Shown here piece by piece: positions 46,200 through 56,379 of a stretch of DNA of 64,000 nucleotides. The stretch comes from Cycas panzhihuaensis. Its lineage: Eukaryota > Cycadophyta. Position numbers and translations under genes: made by a program. The stretch's first letter is position 1. The number at the start of each line of letters is the position of its first letter. The notes under the pieces were generated by a model. It did not search any database and was not told the DNA's origin. It was given only the letters and a program-made list of their open reading frames with translations. The stretch spans positions 35,905,741-35,969,740 of the forward strand of contig CM041465.1 of NCBI GenBank assembly GCA_023213395.1. The letters run 5' to 3'.

Positions 46200-47100
46200 T
46201 TCATTCTACTTTAGAGACTTGAACTCCTCTCTAAAGACAACATCATAACTATATATAACATTTTATATTTCAAGGTTATATAGCTTATATCCTTTAACAC
46301 TATCACCATAGCCAATGAAAATAGTCTTTTGTGCTTTGAAATCAAGCTTAGTCCTTTGCTATTTAGGAACATACATAAAAGCTTCACAACTAAAAATTTT
46401 AAGATAACCAAGAGATGGTTTCTTACTAGACCACACTTCTTCAAGTGTTTTATATACTAAGGTAGTTGTGAGTGATCTATTTATTAGGTAGCTTGTAGTT
46501 ATTATAGCCTTAACTTAGAATTTCTTCTCTAATCTAGTAGCACTGAGCATACTCCTTGATCTCTCCAGCAAGGTCCTATTCATCCTTTCAGTAACTCCAT
46601 TTTGCTGTGGCGTATAGGGAATTGTCTTTTGCCTTGCTATACCATACTACTTATAGAACTGCTCAAACTCCTTTGAGCAAAACTCACCTCCATTATCAGT
46701 CCTTAGTACCTTGATCTACATGTCACTATAATTCTTAATCAAGGCCTTAAATTCTTTGAATTTACTGAAGACTTCAAATTTCTACTTGAGAAAGTACATC
46801 CATGTATTTTTTGAGAAATCATCTATGAATGAGACAAAGTATTTAGACCCACCTAATGAGGGTATATCAATAGGTCCAAAAACATCACTGTACACCAAGG
46901 ATACCCTTTGCTCTCTTCAAGCTTGAAGGAAAACTGACTTCATTCTGTTTGCCATACACACAATGCTCACAAAAATCAAAATCAAATGAGCCATTAATTC
47001 TAGAGATGTCTTCTACCATACCTTAGGAGAATAAGTCATAGAGGTATTTCTCTCTAATATGGCCTAATCTCTGATGTTATAATATAGTTTTACCAGCAAG
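46200..47100 (-). pseudogene. C2 copia integrase
   Basis: Reading in element direction: SRINGSFDFDFCEHCVYGKQ, then SDVFGPIDIPSLGGSKYFVS, FIDDFSKNTWMYFL, KFKEFKALIKNYSD, TDNGGEFCSKEFEQFYK, then IPYTPQQNGVTERMNRTLLE, and the C-terminal part around 46440-46211 (VRNHLLVILKFLVVKLLCMF in a shifted frame). The D...D...E catalytic residues are all present. Isolated stops replace Gln or Trp. Confidence 0.88.
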
Positions 47101-47379
47101 TGATATTTGAGTCCCACCTTCATTATTGTTACTTTTTGTAATAATTAGATTACAACTTCCAGCACATAATGTACTTGCATAAAGCTTGTATAGTGTTCCA
47201 AATCAGACCCCTCTTACTAATACCAATGCTTTTTGAACCATTCTGTAACTGTCCTTATTGAAGATCACTTATATTCTTGCATCACCCAATTGACTAACAG
47301 ACAACAGACTCATAGCCAAACTAGGAATATGACTCATATTAGGGATAGTCTTAACCCTTCCATCCCCAAATCAAACCTT

Positions 47380-47570
47380 TACCCTTCCATGATCCACATT
47401 TTATATGGGTAATGATCCCTACGAAAAACTTCACCTCCATCAATCCTTGTGTATTCACAAAACTAGTTACTATAGGGAGTAACATGAAGCGAAGCACCAG
47501 AGTTAATTAACCAAGACTCAACATTTGACAACTTACCTGAGGTTGCCAAATAAACATCATCATCAGCTTC
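47380..47570 (-). pseudogene. C2 copia protease with Asp-to-Asn active-site change
   Basis: The reading VESWLINSGASLHVTPY, then FCEYTRIDGGEVF, matches copia protease (WLIDSGAS.H.T). The catalytic Asp of DSGAS is Asn. This single G-to-A change would inactivate Gag-Pol processing. Confidence 0.88.
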
Positions 47571-47599
47571 ATCAGAGGCTTTTGTTACCATGGAAGAAG

Positions 47600-48350
47600 T
47601 AGCTTTAGGTGACTTTCCCTTATCAACCTTAACTCAACATTGGCTCTTCATATGGTTAGCCTTCCCACATCTCCAACATACCAAAGGGCCTCTTCCTAGA
47701 GATTTAGATTTTCCTCTAGATTTTGGCCATCTATTCCTAAGCCTTTATTGGTTACGATCGAATGTTTGAACTCTCACCACTAATGCTTCTCTTGAATAAT
47801 CCTTAGAAGATTTTTGCGTTGTCTCTTCTGATAGTAGAGCAACAACAACATCATCAAATTTTAGGGTGGCAACAATTATGCTGTTAATCGTCATCACAAG
47901 ATTATCTTAGGAATCAAGAAGCAAACATAATAGGGTAATACACTTGTCTTCTGTAGACATTGTTATCCCAACTGAAACAAGCTGGCTCACCATGGTGTTA
48001 AATGTAGTAAGATGATCTACAACTGCATCTCCATCACTCATCTTGAGTGAATACAACTTTTTCTAAAGAAATAACTTATTAATTAGGGACTTTGTCTGAT
48101 ACAAAGACTCTAACTTTCTCCATAAATCTTTGGCCATAAATTCTATGGTAACATTTAATAACACTATGTCTGAAAGGTATAACCTTATCGAACTGATTGC
48201 CTTTCGATTAGGCTTCTTCTAATCTTTATCACCTATAGTTGTAGGATTTGTTCCTACTACAACGATCCACTGATCCTTCTCGACGAAAATATCTTCTATC
48301 TTTAGCTTCCACAGCTCAAAGTTATGGCTATTAAACTTTTGAATCTCCAT
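47600..48350 (-). pseudogene. C2 copia gag with CCHC zinc knuckle
   Basis: From the ATG at 48350-48348: MEIQKFNSHNFELWKLKIED, DIFVEKDQWIVV, then FMAKDLWRKLESLYQTKSLI, KLYSLKMSDGDAVVDHLTTF and MVSQLVSVGITMSTEDKC, VVALLSEE. The zinc knuckle CWRCGKANHMKSQC (CX2CX4HX4C) is at 47678-47637. Few stops occur over 240 codons. It is a typical UBN2-type copia capsid protein. Confidence 0.94.
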
Positions 48351-48440
48351 CTTTGTAGTGCTTACAATGATCTTCGTAGTCAAGTTCACTGCACAAGGCT
48401 CCCACTTACCAAATGGCTTCCCATAGAACTAAAATCCTTA

Positions 48441-48452
48441 GCTCTAATACCA
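48441..48452 (-). other. C2 primer-binding site
   Basis: gctctaatacca, one mismatch from the initiator-Met PBS complement, two bases from the LTR. Confidence 0.88.
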
Positions 48453-48454
48453 AA

Positions 48455-48833
48455 TGAAGAAAAAATATAACCATAGAAGCAATGCAATAACATAACTTTA
48501 AACCATGTAGAGAATAAATAATATAAACAAACCAAGCATTTAATAAAGAATGCCAGGAGATTCGGGGCTAAGCATAGGCCCTTTAATAATCTGAGCGATA
48601 ATTAAAGAATTATAGAGATGAATAAACCCCAACTCTTCACATCGATTCATCCACAAATTTCTATTACATGTACCATTACATAATAATATATATAGACACA
48701 ACATTATAAGATACTACCTTGCAATTTTATAATATAATGGGCATAAACCATCAGCCAATAAAGACCCCTAAAGGGGCTTGGGTGTAACACCTATACCCAT
48801 GTAACACTTGCAAAGTGTTCAATATATCTAATA
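48455..48833 (-). repeat. C2 5' LTR
   Basis: tgaagaaaaaatataac...atatctaata. The LTR end CA has become TA. TSD aaaac follows. Confidence 0.93.
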
Positions 48834-48838
48834 AAAAC

Positions 48839-49131
48839 TGCACCAAAATAGATTCAAATGATGTCACTCCAGAAGAGAAATGTGTCGAGGAGGGCCCGAT
48901 TTATAATTTGGAGAAGTTTCTTCAAATTCTAAGGAATTTGAATATTGGTGTCCATACAAGGCCGTACACTTTTGTACGATCATACAATCTCCTTTGTAAC
49001 TGGCTTGACATTTGCTTTGAATGAATTTGACCTTCAAAAGAGAATGCTCTTTGACAATGACTTGATTCAATCTTTCTTCTTCAGAGAAACACAAGCTGAA
49101 CTCTCTCACAGACAGGAGGACCCAATGACCT
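48839..49131 (-). other. C1 leader, part next to PBS
   Basis: Open stretches on both strands (48815-49169) but no family recognised. In element direction this precedes gag, so it is leader. Confidence 0.5.
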
Positions 49132-49143
49132 GCTCTGATACCA
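49132..49143 (-). other. C1 primer-binding site
   Basis: gctctgatacca, exact initiator-Met PBS complement, abutting the LTR at 49144. Confidence 0.94.
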
Positions 49144-49359
49144 TGTCAAAGGTTCAATATGATAATTGATGAATGTTTTTTACTTTATTGATCAATCATT
49201 TGATTGTATATATACAATTATGGAGAAGGTACAAATGACAACTATTCAACATGATTGTGCCACTTGTCACTTTGAGAGAGGAGAGGAGAAGGGTTGAGGA
49301 CCCTCAATTAAATACTTTAGGAATACATCATAACCCTAGATAAAACATTAGCTTCTATA
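49144..49359 (-). repeat. C1 5' LTR
   Basis: tgtcaaaggttc...cattagcttctata. Terminal CA reads TA. gatgc follows as right TSD. Confidence 0.93.
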
Positions 49360-49763
49360 GATGCAGCAAAATTTCAATTCGTTAGTTATATTTCGAAGTT
49401 GGCTTATTAAGGATTCCATTGAGTAGTCATATGATATGGTTTCATGCACTAAGGAGAAAGCACCAGCCCGACGAATCTCAAGAAGGAGGTAGGAACCTTA
49501 AAAAAACTGATAAAAATGATTAAAAAATAATATAAAACTTAATGAAATGAAGGTATAAACACTTCAAACATGTGTTGGATTATGCATGATAGCAATGCCT
49601 ATAAAAAATTGGAGAAACTTTGAAAAATTAAAGCGTAAAAATGAAAATAATAAAAAAATTCAATAAACTACTATATAAACTATTGAAATAATGTTAAAAA
49701 TTGAATAAAATAGAATGTAAGACTTGTCGTGAACTCACTGTAATATCAAATGTCATATACAAA
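49360..49763 (-). other. E2 leader, part next to PBS
   Basis: About 400 bp, AT-rich, no coding signal. It continues the leader broken at 40162. Confidence 0.55.
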
Positions 49764-49775
49764 GATCTGATACCA
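49764..49775 (-). other. E2 primer-binding site
   Basis: gatctgatacca, complement of TGGTATCAGATC, five bases from the LTR. Confidence 0.85.
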
Positions 49776-49780
49776 AATTA

Positions 49781-50088
49781 TGAATAATGGAGACAAAGCA
49801 GAGTAGGTTCAAACATAAATCAATCCATATTCAAATGCATTTTAATCCATATTGTAAAGGATAACATAATTTCCATAAGTTTGGTGGTGTTGATGAACAC
49901 CAGGTTTTTGAGACTCAAAATATTTATTCAAGAGGTGGGTGGGAGCCCTCCTCAACCTAGAATTCAAAATATAATAAAGAAATAAACAAGTTAATAAAAT
50001 AACAGTACCATTTTAAATGTCGGCTTGCATGGTTCCAAGACACCTTTGCACACATGTGATGTTAATGTAATGAATATTAGGCCTAACA
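49781..50088 (-). repeat. E2 5' LTR
   Basis: tgaataatggagac...ggcctaaca, 308 bp, mate of 37309-37621. Confidence 0.92.
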
Positions 50089-50174
50089 CATTAATATTAT
50101 AAACGTTTATTATATTTATAAGATGACTAATGTTGAATTAATAAAATCAACATTAATTCTTCTATAATTATTAA

Positions 50175-52338
50175 TGCATTTTTGGATCTTATATTCTTTA
50201 ATAAATTGATTCTTTAAGAAAAATATTCACTATTTTGTGTTTTTTTTTTACTTTTTATAAATCATATTTTTGGTAAGCCCAATAATGCAACTTTTTAAAT
50301 AAAATATGATGATTGTATTTTATTAAAGAAATCATATTTTTAATTGTCATGTTTATAGAATTTGACAAAAAATACCAATTTCCATAATGTTCTCAAACCT
50401 AACTACCCAGAATCAAAGTAATGTATCACCTTACCTACCCTGACCGCCTCCTTAACCTTCTAGATCCTATCTATGCAAAGATTTTTTGAATTGAAGTTAG
50501 TTAATCCATGGCCAAAAACCATATCATGATTTCTTATCTTTATGATTCTAAAGTCTAAATAAATCATGATAATCTAGCTAGGCTAGGGATAGAAGGAAAG
50601 TCTTTTGGAGAGTCTTGGAGAGAGTTCTTTTGTGATTTTTTCTGAACTGAAGTCTATTCCCTAAAGTTTACCAAACATTTTAAAGATCTTACTTGTGTTT
50701 TCTTGTGCTATTCTAGATTTAATTAGGGATCTGTCTCTATCAGAATATGTTGGTCTTACTTTGAGGAATAATGAACTATATTTACCTTATCTCTTACTCA
50801 ATTCTCAGGCCTAATCTCTCACTCATCTATTGAGATTAGTCTCTTATAGTTTTTACTAGTTTTTATTGTGTCTACTATCCTCTTTATCAACATCTTTATC
50901 ATCATTCTTATAATTCTTATGACTCCTTAGACTTGATGGTGGAATATTCAGTAGAAGCAAGCATTATTCTGAGGTATACATTACTAGTTTTCATCATTGT
51001 TGAGGGTATTTTATTTAGATTAGTTGATCTTTTTTTTTTTTAATGCATGGTTTATTTTCAAGTTTAATTAAGAAAGATATAAAAAATAATACTTTCTTTA
51101 ATTTTGGCTTTCATTACCTTTGAAATTGAGTGGTATTGTTGGTTTTCTTTTACTAGTAAGGCTTAGAGTTAATTCTGATTTGATTTTTGAGCTTATATCA
51201 CATTGATTGAGTTATTAAAAGGTTATTTTTAGGAATTGAATTGGTTTTAATTCCTAGTTATAATCCTTCTTTAAGCAATTATAACCATCTTATTTGCTCT
51301 TTCATGTGAATCTCAATAAGTTTAGCCTTACTAAGGGTTGGCATATTATATCCTGAACTTTTGGGAGGAATTAACATAGAAAATAAGAACAAGTCACCAA
51401 ATAAGATAGTATTTTTCTTTTGCATGCAAAGTTTATTTCCAGTTATATGATTTTGGCATTATCTTAATTTATCTATTGACTTTTATGTGAGAAATATTTC
51501 TTTTGAATCAATTATTGTAATATCTGTGTTATGTTCTCTTTACTAATGAGCATCTTTTGAACATAAAGAGAGATTCAAAGGAAGTGAAATAATTTGGTTC
51601 CAAACTTCATCATGAGATACACGACTCTTCTCTTAATTCTCATAGTTATCTCTTCTATTCTTAACTTCAAGATTTTATAAAAGGAGAAAATAAAGAAAAA
51701 TAAAGCAAAGTGAATATATCTTTTATCTATTAACTGCTTACTTTATTTATCTTTTCTTATCTTATTCACATACATAAGAAAAGAATAGATTTTAAAGGGT
51801 TTTATCTAAGGGGTCTTGGGTTTGGACTTGTGATTACATAATTACTTATTTCTTTACTTTTTTATCTTCTATTGAGTACATTAGAATGAGTAGAAAAGAA
51901 AATGAAAGAGTAGGTAATAGGATAAAGGTAAGTACAACTTAGGTACCTAGAACTCTCTTGTCTCATGTTTCTCTTAGTTTATCATAGGGCATTTAGTAAA
52001 AATAAAAAGTAAAAAAGAAATAAATTACATGTTTACATATCATATAGTTTATACTTTGCATGTGTGTTCAATGTTGTATTCATGCAAGCTAAGAGTGCAT
52101 GCTAGGTCCTACATGCAAGTTTGATTTGTTGATAATTTATTTCACTTGAGTAGACTTAGATCTATTTCTTTTATATACATACAAATAATTTAAAACCTTA
52201 TGTTAGCACAATTCCCTTAGTTTAGAGATCATCCATAAATAGACAAGGATACCTTCTCAGGAGTTGGTTGAAAAAGTTTGCTCCTTTAGGTTAGTCTCTT
52301 TAATGACCCTAAAGTAATTAGCCTAAAGACAATAATCT
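50175..52338 (+). repeat. G1 3' LTR (5'-truncated)
   Basis: Aligns with 4337-6362 and 10607-10790 of the 5' LTR and shows the C3 empty site at 52159-52163. It lacks the first about 434 bp of the 5' copy, and no PPT precedes it, so a deletion at its left end is likely. It ends at aataatct before the TSD aggaa. Confidence 0.8.
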
Positions 52339-53035
52339 AGGAAGAAGGTTGAAAGAAAGGCCCATCCCAATCTTCTTCAACCTCTACATATACCACATAA
52401 TAAATTGTAAGATATTGCCATATATTTTATCACTAACTTACTAGTATTTACAAATTTTGATTCCATATAGATGGGTATTGATTGACTCACTAAGTATACC
52501 TACTTCTTAGCTATCCATACCTTGTACAAGGACTCTTGCCTACTAGATATCTATATTCAATTTATTTTTTGCCTCCATGGTCTCTCTTCTATAATAGTAT
52601 ATGATTGAGACCCCAAATTTATTAGTGCCTTCTTGTAATAACTTTTTTGAGCTTCTAAAACTTCTTTTAATATGAGCTCTATATAGTAGCTATAAATAGA
52701 TGGTCAATTAGAAGCCTTAAATAAGACATTAAAAATTTATCTATGGTGTTTTACTTTAGAACATCAACATAAGTGAATATTGTGGCTAGCTCTTGTTGAA
52801 TTTTAGTACAACTCATCTTGCCACTTAGTTATTTGTATGTTATCTTTCATGGCCCTTTATAGACATCCTCCTCCATCACATCACACCTTGGCTACTAATC
52901 TTAGAATTGTATCAGTGTAACAAAAACTTTAAGATATGGACTAAATCATTTATATAATTAAAATAAAATTTGGTAGTTGCCTAAAATTACATGAAATAAC
53001 TTATTGGATGCCACTACTCAGATCAATCTTTTGAT
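52339..53035 (+). pseudogene. G3 integrase, core and C-terminal part
   Basis: The reading resumes KKVERKAHP, then DIAIYFIT, FDSIWMGID, stop, LTKYTYFLAIHTLYKD, YIQFIFCLHGLSSIIVYD, then DGQLEALNKTLKIYLW and FYNSSCHLVI-like. It is the integrase core whose zinc-finger start lies at 3640-3902. Catalytic positions correspond to G2 27248-27560. Stops are frequent. Confidence 0.82.
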
Positions 53036-53477
53036 GTGGGTGATTTTATTTTCCTTCAACTTCAACCATACAAAGAACAATTCTTTAAACATTATAGAAA
53101 TCACAAGCTAAGTCCTCATTGCTATGGCCCTTACAAAATCCTTCAATATTTTGGTGAAGTTGCTTATACCCTTAAACTACCCCCCCTCCCCCCCAACACT
53201 AAAATCCATAATGTCTTCCATGTTTCATACCTTAAGAAACACCTTAGCCAAAACATAATACCTCAATCCACTTTGCTAGTTTTGGACAAAGAATAACATC
53301 TTAGTACTCCCCATAATACATTATCATTAGTTGTTACTGCCACCTAAGGAACATGACAAATTTTGAATATTTGGTATAGTGGGCTAACTATAAGCTAACA
53401 TGAAGTAACATGGGAGTTAGTAGAATTTATTAAGCAATATTTATGTCTCTTTATTGGCTTTGAGGACTCAACATCTC
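53036..53477 (+). pseudogene. G3 integrase C terminus and chromodomain remnant
   Basis: The open stretch 53036-53296 reads GDFIFLQLQPYKEQFFKHYR, then LSPHCYGPYKILQYFGEVAY, TLKLPPLPPNTKIHNVFHVS, YLKKHL. This is the GD.V.L.LQPY...KL...YYGPY...I..VAY.L.LP...IH.VFHVS.LK module at the end of gypsy integrase. The last part to 53477 (VTWELVEFIKQYLCL-like) is a weak chromodomain counterpart to G2. Confidence 0.85.
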
Positions 53478-53490
53478 AGGGAAGGGGACC
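53478..53490 (+). other. G3 polypurine tract
   Basis: agggaaggggacc, directly before tgttacatg at 53491; G2 has the same arrangement. Confidence 0.82.
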
Positions 53491-53744
53491 TGTTACATGT
53501 TCAACGTCTATAAGTAGAGCATGTTAAGTTAACACTTAGAATATTAGTCATCAAAATATTAGTGTTAGTTATTAATTTATGTATGTGGGATGCTTATACC
53601 CATAAATAGAAATTGAGGTCATTTTTTCTACCCATGGGATTTGTCGTAAAGAGACCTTGTATACCCATTTAAGGCAAAATTTTGAAAAGAATAGTTATTT
53701 AATCTTATTTCTTCCTTGAGATGTTATACTTTAGTACTCATTAT

Positions 53745-53745
<1 letters not shown>
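53491..53745 (+). repeat. G3 3' LTR, start
   Basis: TGTTACATGTTC... resembles the G2 LTR at both its start and its R-region (tcttccttgagatg..actttagtactcatt against G2 cttgaaagagaaagtacttcagtactcatt). It ends in the microsatellite at 53746. Confidence 0.7.
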
Positions 53746-53791
<46 letters not shown>

Positions 53792-53886
53792 GTGTGTATA
53801 TATATATATACATACATACATTTATGTATGTATGTGTGTATGTATGTATGTATATATATGTATGTATATATACTTACATACATAAA
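53746..53886 (+). repeat. (TG)n/(TATG)n microsatellite
   Basis: tatatgtgtg... then gtatgtatg... and tacatacata. It joins the G3 LTR to a copia fragment. Confidence 0.95.
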
Positions 53887-53976
53887 ACTGGTGGATGTAT
53901 TTATAAAGCTACTTACTAAAGATCATTTTAGAAGAATTTGTATTTAATTGGGCTTTTATAAGATTTTACCCTTAAG
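53885..53976 (+). pseudogene. C5 copia RNase H C-terminal tail
   Basis: The reading KLVDVFIKLLTKDHFRRICI, stop, LGF corresponds to the copia RNase H end (Q.ADVFTKPL....F..IR..LG). The sequence left of it is only microsatellite, so the rest of the element is missing here. Confidence 0.8.
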
Positions 53977-54240
53977 GGGTGATGGATACATAAGGCCAAC
54001 TCTTGCTCTCCGTGAAGGTTATTAGTTTATAATACTAAGTTCATCTATAACTATATGCTAAGTCCTAGCATATTAAGGGTTAATATATGGTAGTAGTTAA
54101 TGCTTCATGTATTAATATATGGAATCATAAAATGAAGAAGTCCCATTTATAAGATTTAACGATTTAGAAGAGTCTTAAACCTATTCAAAGAGCTATAGCT
54201 CTTGGCTAGATGTACATATTAGGGTCTCATAAAAGGGATC
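53974..54240 (+). repeat. C5 PPT and putative 3' LTR
   Basis: Purine run aaggggtga (about 53974-53982) then tggatacataaggcc, a TG start for an LTR. No mate is present in the window, so the right end is uncertain. cataaaagggatcct occurs twice (about 54229 and 54252). Confidence 0.5.
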
Positions 54241-54274
54241 CTAACTACATACATAAAAGGGATCCTGTATATAT

Positions 54275-54634
<360 letters not shown>

Positions 54635-54879
54635 TGATAAGGTTTAAATAAATAGGGATTAAAAGGGGACCCCAACCCCTATACAAAGTCTGCCAAAATG
54701 ACACCACAGATTAGCCATGAAAAGCCCACGGCCTAGCTCATCGAAACATTTTATACCATCAAACTAATCACCACTAAATCCTAGCTCCTTGAATCCTTTC
54801 TAACTAGACCCACAATCTCTTTAGGAAGATTGTCCTTCCAAACCTCAAATCGTCTTAGCTAGACACCTCAGTTGGCTAG

Positions 54880-55310
54880 CCTATCAGCCTCCTTGTTACC
54901 TTCCCTATAAATATGGCTCACCTATACATTTTCTCTGCTTTGAGGCATCATCTTCATATCGTTGATCATAGCACAACGCTTCCATTCTAGCTCTGCTTCC
55001 TCTCTGATCAGTTATATCACATTCATTGAATCACCTTCCACTATAACCCTTGGGTCTCCCTCTCTAGATATAAGATCTATAGCTCTATGCATTGCTTTAA
55101 GCTGTTTCTTATGGTTAGTCTAAGGGCGGTAGGCTCTAGATACCATGCCTCATCTCCATAGGCTCAATTTTAATGTTCTCAATGCCCCAGTTTACAAGCA
55201 CCTTCCTATCATCAAGATAGATTAAAACTTCCTCCTTCTCCTTAAGGGTCTCTTTTAAGGTTGCCATAATGGTCCTAAATAGTTTTTGCTCATTCATTCT
55301 CTTTTCTTGA
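54880..55310 (-). pseudogene. LINE RNase H domain
   Basis: The minus-strand reading includes GDPRVIVEGDSMNVI, then EWKRCAMINDMKMMPQS and SHIYREGNKEADRLA. These are the VEGDS and H..REGN..AD.LA motifs of the plant LINE RNase H (RVT_3 type). Upstream, AWYLEPTAL-like sequence gives the E region. One stop replaces a residue in each half. Confidence 0.85.
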
Positions 55311-55479
55311 AAGATGCACTATTCCTTTCTTTCCAAATGTTCCATACCAACGTGGGTAAGGATGTAACCCATAAAGAGCTTAAGGTCCTGCATTTGAAGG
55401 GGCAAACCCATGCCTCAACTAGGTCCTTATAGTTTCAGGAAGGATCCAGAGAACCCCAAAGGAACTCCATAACTTCAAC

Positions 55480-55740
55480 CACACCTCCCTGGTATAGGTA
55501 CAATACAAAAAAAGGTGATCCAGGGACTCCTCATCCTATAAACAAAGGATGCATCTGTTGACTAATAAGAAGCCCCTCTTCCTTGGGTTGTTTAGGGTTA
55601 GAATCTTATTCTTAAGACACAGCCACCCAAAAATGGCTATTTTTGGTATTAGCTCCATATTCCTCACCCCACCAAGGAACTTATTCCCAATAAGGCCTCT
55701 CTCTGAAATCAAGAACAAATACCCAAATTTGACTTAATAG
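55480..55740 (-). pseudogene. LINE zf-RVT zinc-binding region
   Basis: The reading ELIPKIAIFGWLCLKNKILT, LNNPRKRGF, then CILC is the zf-RVT signature (P.K...F.W.......T..NL.KRG....C.LC) between RT and RNase H of plant LINEs. Confidence 0.87.
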
Positions 55741-56379
55741 GTCCTCGATAGGGATCCAGGCCAAAATACAATGTCTTCCCTTGCGAATCTGGGGATGTAT
55801 ATTTTATTTAGCTCATTCCTAAGGTTACTTATCTACTGCTCCCTGTCCTGGACATGGGGGATTTCTTCAAAGCTTCTCCATTTTTTCTCATCTCACCAAC
55901 CCTCCCAGTAATCTTCCACTTTTTTCTTATAAATACTCATGCAGTCTGCTTGCAATGAGGAAAGGGTAGAACTCTTAATCAACTAGGATTTGCCACACTA
56001 GGTGTCCTCCCAAAAATCGATAGATTTTCTATTGCCTAGATACCATTGGGCCCCCACTACCAACATCTTCCTCACAAATAATAAACTCCTCCAAATAGCC
56101 GATCCTTGTTTACTAGAAAGAGAGAATTGATTGTCCCTAAGGTATTTCCTAGTCACAATCTTACACTAGGACCTCTCCTCATTAGTAGTAAGGCGCCAAC
56201 CCAGTTTGGTGACTAGAGCCTTATTAAAGCAGGTTATGTCCTTAATATTTAGACCACCAACCCATTTGGGGTGACACATTTTCAGCCCAAGATCATAGGA
56301 ATCTCTTCTTGATAGTCTCTAGGGCGTTTATGACCTTCACAAGAAAGTTAAACAAAGACATCATATAAGTAGGAATACT

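Larger units (their letters stand above)
43881..48833 (-). mobile_element. C2: nearly complete copia element inside C1
   Basis: LTRs are 43881-44374 (494 bp) and 48455-48833 (379 bp, lacking an internal block of about 115 bp). The PBS complement gctctaatacca lies at 48441-48452. The PPT complement atctcccattt follows 44374. The TSD aaaac is perfect. The gag-pol runs from the ATG at 48350 to about 44500 with all domains: gag with zinc knuckle, protease, integrase, RT, RNase H. It is the best preserved copia here and the innermost insertion, consistent with being the latest. Confidence 0.95.
40163..49359 (-). mobile_element. C1: copia element inside E2, split by C2
   Basis: LTRs are 40163-40379 (217 bp) and 49144-49359 (216 bp). 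An exact PBS complement lies at 49132-49143, touching the LTR. The PPT complement cccctcttaatg follows 40379. In element direction: leader, gag (43322), a truncated integrase fused to gag, RT, RNase H. C2 sits in the leader. The element itself is about 4.2 kb without C2. Confidence 0.93.
37309..50088 (-). mobile_element. E2: gag-only (TR-GAG-like) LTR element inside G1, carrying C1 and C2
   Basis: The 3' LTR is 37309-37621 and the 5' LTR 49781-50088. The PBS complement gatctgatacca lies at 49764-49775, and the PPT complement ttctccccca follows 37621. A copia-type gag (38362-37640) precedes the PPT in element direction. The leader is 38363-40162 continued at 49360-49763. C1 is inserted at 40163-49359. 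LTR, leader and gag are all related to E1 at visibly lower similarity than within each LTR pair. Confidence 0.86.
3903..52338 (+). mobile_element. G1: Tat/Ogre-like Ty3/gypsy element with additional archaeal-type RNase H, split by four nested insertions
   Basis: G1 spans two copies of a large LTR. The 5' copy is 3903-6362 plus 10607-10790; the 3' copy is 50175-52338. Between them, in order, are gag (10930-13000), protease (13640-13812 and 18109-18290), RT (19430-20170), RNase H (20400-20840), integrase (20950-21853 and 32152-32560) and an archaeal-type RNase H (33885-34260). The integrase reading GLDLIKTNSPPNLQM and the YGV.ILPLEVDIPSLHV C terminus fit the Tat branch of gypsy elements. The TSD is aggaa. 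Removing G1 restores a continuous G3 integrase reading. Insertions C3, C6, E1 and E2 sit inside. LTR termini are degraded: the 5' end reads TT rather than TG. Confidence 0.82.

Noticed and set aside
48815-49169. Three overlapping open frames on both strands near the C1 5' LTR
   Set aside because: They run across the C2 TSD and into PBS and LTR of C1, so they are leader sequence, not a captured gene I can recognise.
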